This document shows, piece after piece, positions 7,848-16,557 of a stretch of 64,000 nt of DNA (position 1 is its first letter; each line of letters opens with the position of its first letter). The DNA comes from Streptomyces sp. NBC_00663 (GTDB lineage Bacteria > Actinomycetota > Actinomycetes > Streptomycetales > Streptomycetaceae): NCBI RefSeq assembly GCF_036226885.1, contig NZ_CP109027.1:3162001-3226000 (forward strand). Direction: 5' to 3'. Under the pieces are notes generated by a model. It was not told the DNA's origin, searched no databases, and was given only the letters and a program-made list of their open reading frames with translations. The translations under genes were made by a program, and so were the position numbers.

Positions 7848-8654
7848 TCAGCCTGCGGACGTCCAGGTGGTGCGGTCCCGGGCCATCGCGTGGAGCGCCT
7901 CCACGTCCGCCGGTTTCAGCACCCCGCCGAGCCGGGCCAGGGACTCCACCTCCGTGTCCGCGATGACGCGGACCTCGCGCAGCGGGGCCGTGACGCGTAC
8001 GTCCGTCGGGCCGACTAGGGCGAGGACCGGGTGGACCTCGGCGGTCAGGGCGTAGGAGGCGCGGTCGGCGTCGGCGCGGACGCGGCGCAGCAGCGGGTGG
8101 GGGTCGTGGCGGCCCAGGGTGACCATGGGGTCGGCGACCGTCACCCGTTGCTTGCGGGCGTACAGGGTGTGGATCGCGAAGAGGCCGCCCGGGCCGATCG
8201 CGAGGTGGTGGACGCGGTCGCCGCCCGGGAGCGGGAGCGAGTGGAGGGCGTGCCAGCCCGCCCCGTCGAGCCGGTCGAGAGCGTCCCCCACCGCCTGCTC
8301 GGCCAGCAGGGCCCTGCGGCGCGGGTCCGGGCGGAGCCGGTGCGGCGGGCCGGGGTCGCGGTCGAGGGCGATCTGGAGGGCCTCGCCGGGACGGTTGGGC
8401 GCCAGGTCGTCGTCCGGGTGGAGGGTGAGCCGGGCCAGTTCCGCGGGGGTCGGCACGGGGGGCGGTCCAACCGCGACCGGGCCCGTCAGGAACGGGCCGA
8501 GCACTTCCAGTACGTCCTCCCTGCTCGCCTCGCTGAGCAGGTTGACCCGGGCCGCCTCCCTGTCGTACCAGGCGACGTTCCGCCCGTCCGTCAGGCACAC
8601 GTAGAGCCGCTCCTGACCATGCCGCCAGGTCGGTATGACGCGCAGTCCGCTCAT
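7848..8654 (-). CDS. NERD (nuclease-related) domain protein
   Basis: The protein has 268 residues. Residues about 115-220 contain the NERD-like core, with DALDRLDGAGWHALHSLPLP, then VHHLAIGPGGLFAIHT and a following lysine-rich strand (YARKQRVTV). This matches the pattern of the nuclease-related domain, which is related to restriction-endonuclease-like folds. The usual acidic catalytic residue is not obvious (the position carries H/IGP), so nuclease activity is uncertain. The N-terminal 60 residues (YVCLTDGRNVAWYDREAARVNLL) resemble the leader seen in other Streptomyces NERD proteins. It faces a phosphatase gene across a divergent gap of about 110 bases. No signal peptide, so it is presumably cytoplasmic. 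Confidence 0.75.
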   Translation of the reverse strand: MSGLRVIPTWRHGQERLYVCLTDGRNVAWYDREAARVNLLSEASREDVLEVLGPFLTGPVAVGPPPVPTPAELARLTLHPDDDLAPNRPGEALQIALDRDPGPPHRLRPDPRRRALLAEQAVGDALDRLDGAGWHALHSLPLPGGDRVHHLAIGPGGLFAIHTLYARKQRVTVADPMVTLGRHDPHPLLRRVRADADRASYALTAEVHPVLALVGPTDVRVTAPLREVRVIADTEVESLARLGGVLKPADVEALHAMARDRTTWTSAG

Positions 8655-8765
8655 GCACCATCACCCCCTGACCATGGGAACAGGCGGGGTGCTCCAGGGG
8701 CAAGAAGGCGGTTACCTTTGGGGGTGGTTGGGAGGTAGTTGGGAGGGGGACTTGGGGAGGCGTTA

Positions 8766-9272
8766 TTGCGTACCCGCAGGAAGCAGCCCGACGTACCGGC
8801 CCCGGACCGTCCCTGGAACGAGATCGTGCCCGGCCTGTGGATGGGCGGGCACGAGTTCAGGGGACACTCGGGGCAACGGGAACTGGCCGTCGTACGGGAC
8901 GAGTTCGATCTCGTCCAGACTCTGCTGAGGCTGCCGGGGCACGGGCCCGACCCCGGCGTGGAACACCATGTGTGGCCGATACCGGACGGGCCTTTGGACG
9001 GGACCCAGCTCGCGGGTGTGATCCGCCTGGCGCAGGCCGCGAGCGATGCCGTCGACGAGGGCCGCAAGGTCCTCGTCCGCTGTTTTCACGGTTACAACCG
9101 CTCGGGGCTGGTCGTGGCGCACGCCCTGATCCGGGCCGGGCGCTCCGCCGAGGAGGCGATCCGCACGGTCCGGGAACGCCGCTCGCCCTGGGCGCTGCAC
9201 AACGACCTGTTCGTCGACTATCTGCGGGCCGGACTGCCCACGGCACGGCTGCTGGAGGAGCTGGCCGAATAG
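8766..9272 (+). CDS. Dual-specificity (tyrosine) protein phosphatase
   Basis: I chose the TTG at 8766 because it follows a GGGGAGG site at five bases' spacing; an upstream TTG at 8739 would add nine residues without a ribosome-binding site. The 168-residue product contains the cysteine-phosphatase loop HCX5R in the variant CFHGYNRSG (C106, R112), with a likely general acid in IPDGPLDG (D74 or D78). The fold length suits a compact DSPc protein. Substrates are unknown; in Streptomyces such enzymes dephosphorylate Ser/Thr/Tyr residues of cytoplasmic proteins. Nothing downstream is co-transcribed: 135 bases separate it from a lipoprotein gene. Confidence 0.88.
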   Translation: MRTRRKQPDVPAPDRPWNEIVPGLWMGGHEFRGHSGQRELAVVRDEFDLVQTLLRLPGHGPDPGVEHHVWPIPDGPLDGTQLAGVIRLAQAASDAVDEGRKVLVRCFHGYNRSGLVVAHALIRAGRSAEEAIRTVRERRSPWALHNDLFVDYLRAGLPTARLLEELAE

Positions 9273-9407
9273 TTCCCGTCCTGGGCGGGTGCGACGGGCG
9301 CGACGGGTGCGCAAAAAGGACTTGCGTACGAATAAGGTGTACGGGCCGGTAGTCGTCCCCCGCCTGGTCCGGCCCCGACCGCCCCGACCGCCCGCCCCTG
9401 GAGCACA

Positions 9408-10106
9408 GTGCCACGCCCCGTCCGTACCGCCCTCGCCACCGCCCTGCTGCTGGCCACCGCCGCGGGCTGCGGTGACGCGGGCGGCCTCCAGGGCGCGGGC
9501 TCCACCCCGACCGCGACCAGCCCGGCCAAGCTCTGGCCGCAGCTGACCCCGGCGGCCAGCCCCGCCTGGAACTACGACGACGGCGAGGCCGAGGTGATGA
9601 AGGGCGTCGCCGTGCCCGGTGACGACGTCCGCGAGGTGGACCCGGTGGCCGTGGTGAAGGCGGAGATCCTCCAGCACCCGGACGCCTACTCCGGCACCAA
9701 GGCGACCTACCGGGAGACGACCCGCCGGATGGCGTACTGCGGCGAGACACCGGCGGACAGCCGGTGCCCCGTCCTCAAGGCGTACTACCGCGACCTCACC
9801 GGCGACGGACACGCGGATCTGACGCTGGGCTTCCGGCTGCTGCCGGGCAACCAGACCGCCGTACGCGTCTACACCGTCCAGGGCGGCCGGCTGGTCCAGG
9901 TGATGAGCAACGACGACGCGGTGAGCGAGGTCGAGCTGGCCGGGCACTCCGTGATCATCCACGCGCCGTCCGACCTCGCGGACTACGAGTACCGGTTCCA
10001 GTGGACCTGGGACCCGGACCAGCACGTCATGCTGCTCACCCATGACGAGATGCTGCACATCGGCAAGCGCCGGTCGCCGTCCCCCTCCGCTTCGGCGAGC
10101 CCCTGA
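9408..10106 (+). CDS. Lipoprotein co-transcribed with a histidine kinase (CseA-like arrangement)
   Basis: Starting at GTG 9408, the 232-residue protein has a type II signal peptide ending in the lipobox ATAAGC, so C20-21 should be lipidated and the protein held outside the membrane. The segment RDLTGDGHADLTLGF resembles a calcium-binding-like repeat found in FG-GAP/VCBS proteins. The low-complexity C-terminus (SPSPSASASP) ends at a stop that overlaps the kinase start by one base (TGATG), giving translational coupling. A lipoprotein that restrains a sensor kinase is known for CseA/CseC in the sigma-E envelope-stress system; here I infer a similar role from arrangement alone. No response regulator or sigma factor is next to it. 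Confidence 0.75.
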   Translation: MPRPVRTALATALLLATAAGCGDAGGLQGAGSTPTATSPAKLWPQLTPAASPAWNYDDGEAEVMKGVAVPGDDVREVDPVAVVKAEILQHPDAYSGTKATYRETTRRMAYCGETPADSRCPVLKAYYRDLTGDGHADLTLGFRLLPGNQTAVRVYTVQGGRLVQVMSNDDAVSEVELAGHSVIIHAPSDLADYEYRFQWTWDPDQHVMLLTHDEMLHIGKRRSPSPSASASP

Positions 10107-11353
10107 TGAGGCTCGCGCTGCCGCGGTGGACCGGCACGCTCGCCCTGAAGGCCCTCGTCTTCATCACCGTCATGTGCTGTGCGCTGGCCGCGCTGCTCGG
10201 CATCCTGGTGCATGTCTCGGTGACCAACCAGACCGTGGGGCAGGCCCGTGACCTGGCGCTGTCCCGGCTGGCGGACGCGACCTCGGCGTACGAGGCCGGG
10301 GACACGCTGCTGCCGGGCGCGGGCGTCGACCCGCCCGGGCTGCCCGCGTCGCTGCGGGCCCTGGCGGTGGCGGGCGACCGGGGCACGATGGTCGCCGACC
10401 ACGAGGGGCGCCCCACGATGTGGGCGGCCGGTCCCGCCGACGGTGACCGGGCCCTGGCCGTCGTCGTCGACTACTCCCAGCAGGCCCGTACGATCAACGC
10501 CCTCGACCGGGCGATCCTGTGGTCCTCGGCCCTCGCCATCGGGGCGACGCTGCTGGTCGGCGCGTTCGCGGTGACCCGGGTGACCCGGCGGCTGCACGCC
10601 ACCGCGCGGGTGGCCCGGCGGATCAGCGGCGGTGACCTGGACGCCCGCGTCGAGGACCCGCGCACGAAGGATCCGTCGCGGCCTCAGGACGAGGTCGCCG
10701 CGGTCGCCGCCGCGCTGGACTCCATGGCGGCCTCGCTTCAGGGCAAGCTGCTGAGCGAGCAGCGGTTCACGGCCGACGTGGCGCACGAGTTGCGGACGCC
10801 GCTGACCGGGCTGCACGCGGCGGCGGAGCTGCTGCCGCCGGGGCGGCCGACGGAGCTGGTGCGGGACCGGGTCGCCGCGCTCAGGACGCTGACGGAGGAT
10901 CTGCTGGAGATCTCGCGCCTCGACACCGGGCGGGAGCGGCTGGATCTTGACGCGGTGCCGCTGGGGGCGCTGGCGGAGCGGGTGGTGCGGGCGTCGGGGA
11001 CCGACACCGAGGTCAGGGTCGTGCGGAGTGTCGTCGTCGAGACGGATCGGCGGCGCCTTGAGCGGGTGTTGGGGAACCTGGTGGCCAACGCGCATCGGCA
11101 TGGGCGGACGCCGGTGTCACTGACGGTCGACGGGGCGATGGTGACCGTTCGGGATCACGGGGACGGGTATCCGGAGTATCTGGTCGAGCATGGGCCGCAG
11201 CGGTTCCGGACGGAGGGCGGGGCCAAGGGGCACGGGCTGGGGCTGACCATCGCGGCCGGGCAGGCTGAGGTGTTGGGGGCGCGGCTCTCGTTCTCCAATG
11301 CGGTGGACGGTGGGGCGGTCGCGACATTGGAGTTGCGGTCGTTCGCGGGCTGA
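10106..11353 (+). CDS. Sensor histidine kinase
   Basis: The 415-residue protein has two membrane helices (about residues 12-38 and 137-158) flanking a short extracytoplasmic sensor region. It is followed by a HAMP domain, a dimerisation domain with the phosphoacceptor H227 in FTADVAHELRTPL, and a HATPase domain with N-box LVANAHRHG and G-box KGHGLGLTI. The N-box has Ala-His in place of Ala-Val/Ile-Lys, a mild variation. It is translationally coupled to the upstream lipoprotein. No response-regulator gene lies beside it, so its partner is probably encoded elsewhere. It resembles CseC in general architecture, but identity with CseC is not shown. Confidence 0.9.
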   Translation: MRLALPRWTGTLALKALVFITVMCCALAALLGILVHVSVTNQTVGQARDLALSRLADATSAYEAGDTLLPGAGVDPPGLPASLRALAVAGDRGTMVADHEGRPTMWAAGPADGDRALAVVVDYSQQARTINALDRAILWSSALAIGATLLVGAFAVTRVTRRLHATARVARRISGGDLDARVEDPRTKDPSRPQDEVAAVAAALDSMAASLQGKLLSEQRFTADVAHELRTPLTGLHAAAELLPPGRPTELVRDRVAALRTLTEDLLEISRLDTGRERLDLDAVPLGALAERVVRASGTDTEVRVVRSVVVETDRRRLERVLGNLVANAHRHGRTPVSLTVDGAMVTVRDHGDGYPEYLVEHGPQRFRTEGGAKGHGLGLTIAAGQAEVLGARLSFSNAVDGGAVATLELRSFAG

Positions 11354-11364
11354 GGGCCGAGTGT

Positions 11365-11405
11365 GGCTGGTCGCGCAGTCGCCCGCGCCCCTTCAGGGCG
11401 TTCCC
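11365..11405. repeat. Copy of a dispersed palindromic repeat (partial)
   Basis: The stretch begins GGCTGGTCGCGCAGT and continues with CCCGCGCCCCTTCAGGGCG. It matches, in the opposite orientation, the core of the fuller copy at 17522-17566. Such GGCTGGTCGCG elements recur in intergenic regions of Streptomyces genomes as I recall. Confidence 0.6.
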
Positions 11406-11491
11406 TTATGGCCCAGCTCAAAAGGTGCGGCCCGTACAGCCCTCCTAATGTGGCGATTAGTCAAGTTCGCCCCCTTCGTGGAGGTTCCGCC

Positions 11492-11866
11492 ATGTCCCTG
11501 CGCTCCCGTCTCTCCATATCTCTCGTCGCCGGCGCCCTGATCGCCGCCGCTGCCGCCGTGCCCGCCGTCGCGAACGACGACTGGGACGGTGAGCGCGGCG
11601 ACTGGGGGAACCACCAGCAGCACGAGAACCCGCGCCTGTACCGGGGCGTCGTCACGGCGAGCACGCTGAATCTGCGCAGCGCGCCGAACCGCGGGTCGCA
11701 GATCATCCGGACCGCCTACCGGGGCGAGGTCGTGTCGATCTTCTGCAAGACGCCCGGGCAGACCATCCAGGGCAACCCGCTCTGGTACCTCCTCACGGAC
11801 GGCACCTGGGCCTGGGGCGCCGCGCGGTACATCGACAACATCGGGGCGGCACCACGCTGGTGCTGA
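11492..11866 (+). CDS. Secreted SH3-like domain protein
   Basis: ATG 11492 follows a GGAGG site nine bases upstream. The 124-residue product has a Sec signal peptide (basic start, then LVAGALIAAAAAVPAVA, cleavage about residue 27). It continues into a bacterial SH3-like segment with GVVTASTLNLRSAPN and a Trp-rich end WAWGAARYIDN. SH3b domains usually bind cell-wall peptides. Two cysteines in the mature part (IFCKTP and the final residue) could form a disulfide. The gene stands alone between the histidine kinase and the RodA-like gene. A wall-associated role is inferred. Confidence 0.8.
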   Translation: MSLRSRLSISLVAGALIAAAAAVPAVANDDWDGERGDWGNHQQHENPRLYRGVVTASTLNLRSAPNRGSQIIRTAYRGEVVSIFCKTPGQTIQGNPLWYLLTDGTWAWGAARYIDNIGAAPRWC

Positions 11867-11918
11867 CACCACGGGCAAACAGGTAAGACATCACGCCCTA
11901 TTTGGGTAAGTTCCGGAC

Positions 11919-13280
11919 ATGACCAAGGCCGGAACCACCGTGGCTCAAGCGGATCCCCCCGCTCCCGCTGTACGCCTCCCCCGGCGCCGTGGCATCGAAC
12001 TCGCCCTCCTCGTCGTCGCCGTACTGCTCTCCGTGTACGGCTACTGCGCGGTCGGCCTCGCCCGACACGGCACCGTCCCGCCCGGCGCCGCCGGTTACGG
12101 CGCCGGGCTCGGCGTGCTCGCGCTCGTCGCGCATCTCGTGGTGCGCTACCGGGCGCCGTACGCCGATCCGCTGCTCCTGCCGATCGGCGTGCTGCTCAAC
12201 GGCCTCGGCCTGGTCCTCATCTACCGGCTCGACCTGGAGACCCCGGACGACCGGGCGGCGCCCACCCAACTCGTGTGGTCCACGGTCGGAGTGGCGCTGT
12301 TCATCCTGACCGTGCTGTTCCTGCGGGACCACCGGGTGCTCCAGCGGTACGCGTACGTGTGCGTCGCCGCCGCGCTCGTGCTGCTGGTCCTCCCGATCGC
12401 CTTCCCCGCCGTGAACGGGGCCCGGATCTGGATCCGGATCGCCGGATTCTCCATCCAGCCGGGCGAGTTCGCGAAGGTGCTCCTCGCGGTGTTCTTCGCC
12501 GCCTACCTCGCCGCCAACCGCAACGCGCTCGCCTTTGCCGGCCGCCGCGTCTGGCGGCTCCAGCTGCCGACCGGGCGGGTGCTCGGGCCGATCATGGCGA
12601 TCTGGCTGCTGAGCGTGGTGGTGCTGGTCCTGGAGCGGGACCTCGGGACCTCGCTGCTGTTCTTCGGACTGTTCGTGGTGCTGCTGTACGTCGCCACGGG
12701 GCGCACCGGCTGGATCGCGGTGGGGCTGCTGCTGGCCTCGCTGGGGGCGGTCGCCGTCGGCTGGCTCGAACCGCATGTGCACAGCAGGGTGCAGGACTGG
12801 CTGCATCCGTTCGCCACCATCGAGGCCGGTCAGGGCCCCAACCAGCTGTCGCAGTCGCTGTTCGCCTTCGCCGCCGGCGGGACGATGGGCACCGGGCTCG
12901 GACTCGGCCACTCCACCCTCATCGGCTTCGCCACCAAGTCGGACTTCATCCTGGCGACGGCCGGCGAGGAACTGGGCCTCGCTGGCCTCTCGGCGATCTT
13001 CCTGCTCTACGCGCTGCTCGTGGAGCGCGGCTACCGGGCGGGCCTCGCCCTGCGTGACCCCTTCGGGCGGCTGCTCGCGGTCGGGCTCGCGTCGATCGTG
13101 GCGTTGCAGGTGTTCGTCATCGCGGGCGGGGTGACCGGGCTGATCCCGCTCACCGGCATGGCGATGCCGTTCCTGGCGCAGGGCGGCTCGTCGGTGGTCA
13201 CCAACTGGGCGATCGTCGCCCTGCTGATCCGGGTCAGCGACTCGGCCCGCAGCCAGTACGACGGAAAGGCCGCCGCGTGA
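11919..13280 (+). CDS. SEDS family peptidoglycan glycosyltransferase (FtsW/RodA/SpoVE type)
   Basis: The 453-residue polytopic protein has about ten membrane segments. SEDS signature parts are present: GARIWIRIAGFSIQPGEFAK, the conserved LERDLGTSLLFF with the catalytic-type aspartate, QSLFAFAAGGTMGTGLG, and GMAMPFLAQGGSS. SEDS proteins polymerise lipid II together with a class B PBP. The next gene is exactly such a PBP, overlapping by four bases (GTGA), so the two form a functional pair. Because Streptomyces carry several SEDS genes I do not assign rodA, ftsW or sfr. The ATG lacks a ribosome-binding site, but TAAGTT at 11907-11912 ends six bases before it, which would fit a leaderless transcript. 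Confidence 0.93.
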   Translation: MTKAGTTVAQADPPAPAVRLPRRRGIELALLVVAVLLSVYGYCAVGLARHGTVPPGAAGYGAGLGVLALVAHLVVRYRAPYADPLLLPIGVLLNGLGLVLIYRLDLETPDDRAAPTQLVWSTVGVALFILTVLFLRDHRVLQRYAYVCVAAALVLLVLPIAFPAVNGARIWIRIAGFSIQPGEFAKVLLAVFFAAYLAANRNALAFAGRRVWRLQLPTGRVLGPIMAIWLLSVVVLVLERDLGTSLLFFGLFVVLLYVATGRTGWIAVGLLLASLGAVAVGWLEPHVHSRVQDWLHPFATIEAGQGPNQLSQSLFAFAAGGTMGTGLGLGHSTLIGFATKSDFILATAGEELGLAGLSAIFLLYALLVERGYRAGLALRDPFGRLLAVGLASIVALQVFVIAGGVTGLIPLTGMAMPFLAQGGSSVVTNWAIVALLIRVSDSARSQYDGKAAA

Positions 13281-14752
13281 CACGGAACATCCGGATGACG
13301 CGCTACATCCGCCACGCCGCCTGCTTCTGCGCCCTGCTGCTGGTGGCGCTCCTCGTCAACGCCACCCGCGTCCAGGTCTTCCAGGCCCAGTCCTACGACG
13401 ACAACGCGGCCAACCGCCGTACCGAGATCGCCCGTTACCGCCAGCCGCGCGGCGACATCCTGGTCGACGACACCGCGGTCACCGGCTCGAAGGACACGGA
13501 CGGGCGGCTGCGCTATGAACGGACGTACCCGAAGGGCCCGTTGTACGCGCCGGTGACCGGCTTCGCCTCGCAGATCTACGGCACGACCTTCCTGGAGCAC
13601 GCCGAGGACGGCCTCCTCTCCGGCACCGACCCGATGCTGTCGGCGTTCCCGCTGTGGAACGACCTGACCCGGCGCCAGAACCCGGGCGGCAACGTCGTCA
13701 CGACCATCAACCAGGCCGCACAGCGGGCCGCTTACGAGGGACTCGCCGGGCGGAAGGGCGCGGTGGCCGCCGTGGAACCGTCGAGCGGACGCATCCTGGC
13801 GCTGGTGACGAGTCCCTCGTACGACCCCCAGGTGCTGTCGGGGAACGACGCGGCGGTGGAGCGGTCCTGGGCGCGGCTGAACGCGGACCCGGACAAGCCG
13901 ATGCTCAACCGGGCGGTACGGCAGACCTATCCGCCGGGGTCGACCTTCAAGGTGGTCACCCTGGCCGCCGCGCTGGACGCGGGGGTGGTGACGGACGTCG
14001 ACGAGGCGACCGACTCCCCCGACCCGTACACCCTGCCGGGCACCACGACCTCGCTCACCAACGAGGCCACGGGGTGTGAGGACGCGCCGATCCGGGCCGC
14101 GTTCATGTGGTCCTGCAACACGGTGTTCGCACGGCTCGGCGTCCGGGTGGGCGTGGCCGACATGGCGGCGACGGCGGCGCAGTTCGGTTTCAACGACACC
14201 GGGCTCGGGATCCCGTACTCCGTCGCCGAGTCGACCTTCGACGTGTCCGTGGACAAGGCGCAGCTCGCGCTGTCGTCGATCGGGCAGTACAACACACGGG
14301 CGACGCCGTTGCAGATGGCGATGGTGTCGGCGGCCGTCGCGAACGGCGGGCAGATCCGCTCGCCGTATCTCGTGGAGCGGACGACGCGGTCGGGCGGGAC
14401 GACGGTGGCGACGGCGGGTTCGCGTCCGGTGCGCCAGGCCATGCATCCGGCGACCGCGGTGCGGTTGAAGGAGCTGATGGAGGAGGTGGTGACCGAGGGC
14501 ACCGGCACGAACGCGGCGATCCCCGGGGCGACCGTGGGCGGCAAGACCGGTACCGCGCAGCACGGCGTCGACAACTCGGGTACGCCGTACGCCTGGTTCA
14601 TCTCCTGGGCGCAGGGCGAGCGTGATCTGGAGCCGAAGGTCGCGGTCGCCGTGGTGGTGGAGGACGCGGAGGCGGATCGGGGGGAGATCAGCGGGGGCGG
14701 GGACGCGGCGCCGATCGCGCGGGCGGTGATGGAGGCGGTGCTCACGTCCTGA
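13277..14752 (+). CDS. Class B penicillin-binding protein (PbpA-like transpeptidase)
   Basis: The 491-residue protein has one N-terminal membrane anchor (about residues 15-30), a short pedestal, and a transpeptidase domain with all three motifs: STFK (active serine S222), SCN (279-281) and KTG (423-425, in GGKTGTAQ). It cross-links peptidoglycan peptides outside the membrane. The start overlaps the stop of the SEDS gene by four bases, so translation is coupled and the two proteins are probably made in equal amounts. It is shorter than division-type PBPs such as FtsI and lacks PASTA repeats, fitting the PbpA group found in actinobacteria. Confidence 0.93.
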   Translation: MTRNIRMTRYIRHAACFCALLLVALLVNATRVQVFQAQSYDDNAANRRTEIARYRQPRGDILVDDTAVTGSKDTDGRLRYERTYPKGPLYAPVTGFASQIYGTTFLEHAEDGLLSGTDPMLSAFPLWNDLTRRQNPGGNVVTTINQAAQRAAYEGLAGRKGAVAAVEPSSGRILALVTSPSYDPQVLSGNDAAVERSWARLNADPDKPMLNRAVRQTYPPGSTFKVVTLAAALDAGVVTDVDEATDSPDPYTLPGTTTSLTNEATGCEDAPIRAAFMWSCNTVFARLGVRVGVADMAATAAQFGFNDTGLGIPYSVAESTFDVSVDKAQLALSSIGQYNTRATPLQMAMVSAAVANGGQIRSPYLVERTTRSGGTTVATAGSRPVRQAMHPATAVRLKELMEEVVTEGTGTNAAIPGATVGGKTGTAQHGVDNSGTPYAWFISWAQGERDLEPKVAVAVVVEDAEADRGEISGGGDAAPIARAVMEAVLTS

Positions 14753-14796
14753 GACGGGGGTACCGTCGGCCGGGGCCCCGACCTACCGTTCGGTAC

Positions 14797-15303
14797 ATGA
14801 CTTCCGCCGCCGCGTACGAACTCGCCCAGGTCAACATCTCCCGCCTCAAGTTCCCGCTGGACTCACCGGAGTTGAAGGACTTCGTCGATGCGCTGGACCC
14901 GGTCAACGCCTCTGCGGAGGCCGCCGACGGCTATGTCTGGCGTCTACAGTCCGAGGGCGGCGACGCGACCGACATCAAGGTCTTCGGCGACGACTGGCTG
15001 ATCATCAACCTCACGGTGTGGCGGGACCCCAACGCCCTCACGGCCTTCATGTACCAGGGACAGCACCGTGAGCTGCTCTCCCGGCGGCGCGAGTGGTTCG
15101 AGAAGGTGGCGGAGGCGATGACGGCCCTGTGGTGGGTACCGGCCGGCCACCGCCCGACGGTCGCCGAGGCCGAGTCCCGCCTGCTGCATCTGCGCGCCAA
15201 CGGGCCCACACCGTACGCCTTCACGCTCCGGACGTCCTTCCCCGCGCAGGGGGCGGAGCCGGTGTCGCTCGCGGTGCCGGAGGGGCTGGGCTGCGGGGTC
15301 TAG
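14797..15303 (+). CDS. DUF3291 family protein
   Basis: The 168-residue cytoplasmic protein begins YELAQVNISRLKFPLDSPEL and continues FVDALDPVNASAEAADGYVWRL, which fits the DUF3291 family as I recall it, a ferredoxin-like (antibiotic-monooxygenase-like) fold of unknown function. The conserved aromatic stretch LTVWRDPNALTAFMY and the LWWVPAGHRPTVAEAESRL tail also belong to this family. The gene is 44 bases after the PBP stop but is unlikely to share its function. No cofactor motif is visible. Confidence 0.85.
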   Translation: MTSAAAYELAQVNISRLKFPLDSPELKDFVDALDPVNASAEAADGYVWRLQSEGGDATDIKVFGDDWLIINLTVWRDPNALTAFMYQGQHRELLSRRREWFEKVAEAMTALWWVPAGHRPTVAEAESRLLHLRANGPTPYAFTLRTSFPAQGAEPVSLAVPEGLGCGV

Positions 15304-15343
15304 GCCGCGTCGTTCGGATCGGCCCGACCCGGAGTCGCGGGGT

Positions 15344-16468
15344 TCACGGAGTCCCCTGGTCGATCGTGTCCCGCACTTCGGCGGCCCGGTCATGCTCCTC
15401 CGCCGCGAACCGCTCCGCGTCCAGTTTCTCGGCGATCTCCTCGTCCTGCGCCATCAGCAGGTCGAGGTTCGAGTCGCCCATCCCGAAGACGCCCATGTCG
15501 ACGTACGCCTGCTGGAGCCGTTTGCCCCACAGGCCGATGTCCTTGACGCACGGGACGATCCGGGAGAACAGCAACTGGCGGAAGAGGGCGAGGAACTCGG
15601 ACTGTTCGCTGTACTCCTCGGCCTCGGCGGTGGGGATGCCGAAGTTCTCCAGGACCTCGACGCCCCGCAGGCGGTCGCGCATCAACCAGCAGCCCTCGAT
15701 GACGAATTCCTCGCGCTCGCGGAGTTCGGCGTCGGACAGTTGCCTGTAGTAGTCGCGCAGCGCCATGCGCCCGAAGGCCACATGCCGCGCCTCGTCCTGC
15801 ATGACGTACGCGAGGATCTGTTTCGGCAGCGGCTTGTCGGTGGTGTCGCGGATCATGCCGAAGGCGGCGAGCGCGAGGCCCTCGATGAGGACCTGCATAC
15901 CGAGGTAGGGCATGTCCCAGCGGCTGTCCCGGAGCGTGTCGCCGAGCAGGGACTGGAGGTTGTCGTTGATCGGGTACAGCATCCCGATCTTCTCGTGCAG
16001 GAACCGGCCGTAGATCTCCGCGTGCCGGGCCTCGTCCATCACCTGGGTCGCCGAGTAGAACTTCGCGTCGAGGTCGGGGACGGACTCGACGATCCGCGCG
16101 GCACAGACCATGGCTCCCTGCTCACCGTGCAGGAACTGGCTGAACTGCCAGGAGGCGTAATGCTGTCGCAGCTCGCCCTTGTCCTTCTCGGTGAGCTTCG
16201 CCCAGTGCTTGGTGCCGTAGAGGGACATGGACTCGTCGGGGGTGCCGAGGGGGTCGGCGGGATCGACCTCCAGCTCCCAGTCGATGCGCTTCTGCCCGTC
16301 CCACTGCTTGTCCTTGCCCTTCTGGTAGAGGGCAAGGAGGCGGTCGCGACCAGAGCCCTCCTTTTGGCCGACAAACATGGCCTCCCAGCTGAAGCGCGCC
16401 GCGCCGGTCGCCGGCACCTGCCAGTGGGGGTCTCCCGGATCTGTGGCGTACAGGTCGAAAGTCGGCAT
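15344..16468 (-). CDS. Ferritin-like diiron protein (R2/AurF-like)
   Basis: The start was set at ATG 16468 (MPTFDLYATDPGDPHW) because the 13 upstream codons have no ribosome-binding site. The 374-residue protein contains the paired diiron motifs of the ferritin/ribonucleotide-reductase R2-like superfamily: EQGAM upstream of DEARHAEIY (ExxH) and, about 90 residues later, QDEARHVAFGR (second ExxH). Together these give the usual four carboxylate and two histidine ligands. Such proteins activate oxygen for hydroxylation or desaturation. It is divergent from an AurF-family gene with an 89-base gap, and a TetR regulator lies beyond that. A joint oxidative pathway is inferred; the substrate is unknown. 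Confidence 0.85.
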   Translation of the reverse strand: MPTFDLYATDPGDPHWQVPATGAARFSWEAMFVGQKEGSGRDRLLALYQKGKDKQWDGQKRIDWELEVDPADPLGTPDESMSLYGTKHWAKLTEKDKGELRQHYASWQFSQFLHGEQGAMVCAARIVESVPDLDAKFYSATQVMDEARHAEIYGRFLHEKIGMLYPINDNLQSLLGDTLRDSRWDMPYLGMQVLIEGLALAAFGMIRDTTDKPLPKQILAYVMQDEARHVAFGRMALRDYYRQLSDAELREREEFVIEGCWLMRDRLRGVEVLENFGIPTAEAEEYSEQSEFLALFRQLLFSRIVPCVKDIGLWGKRLQQAYVDMGVFGMGDSNLDLLMAQDEEIAEKLDAERFAAEEHDRAAEVRDTIDQGTP

Positions 16469-16522
16469 GTTCCGTAGGCTGCCCCTTTGTAGACCGGCGG
16501 TCAACAAGTCGTGCGCAAGGGA

Positions 16523-16551
16523 TTGACGAGCTTGCTGACAAGCAGTCTCAT
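16523..16551 (+). promoter_or_regulatory. Promoter with a TetR-type palindrome between -35 and -10
   Basis: A -35 TTGACG (16523-16528) is followed after 17 bases by a weak -10 TCTCAT (16546-16551). The latter ends six bases before the ATG at 16558, so the diiron oxygenase mRNA may be leaderless. The spacer carries the inverted repeat GCTTG-CTGA-CAAGC (16530-16543), well placed for repression by the TetR protein encoded at 17603. Predicted by eye only. Confidence 0.45.
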
Positions 16552-16557
16552 AACCTC

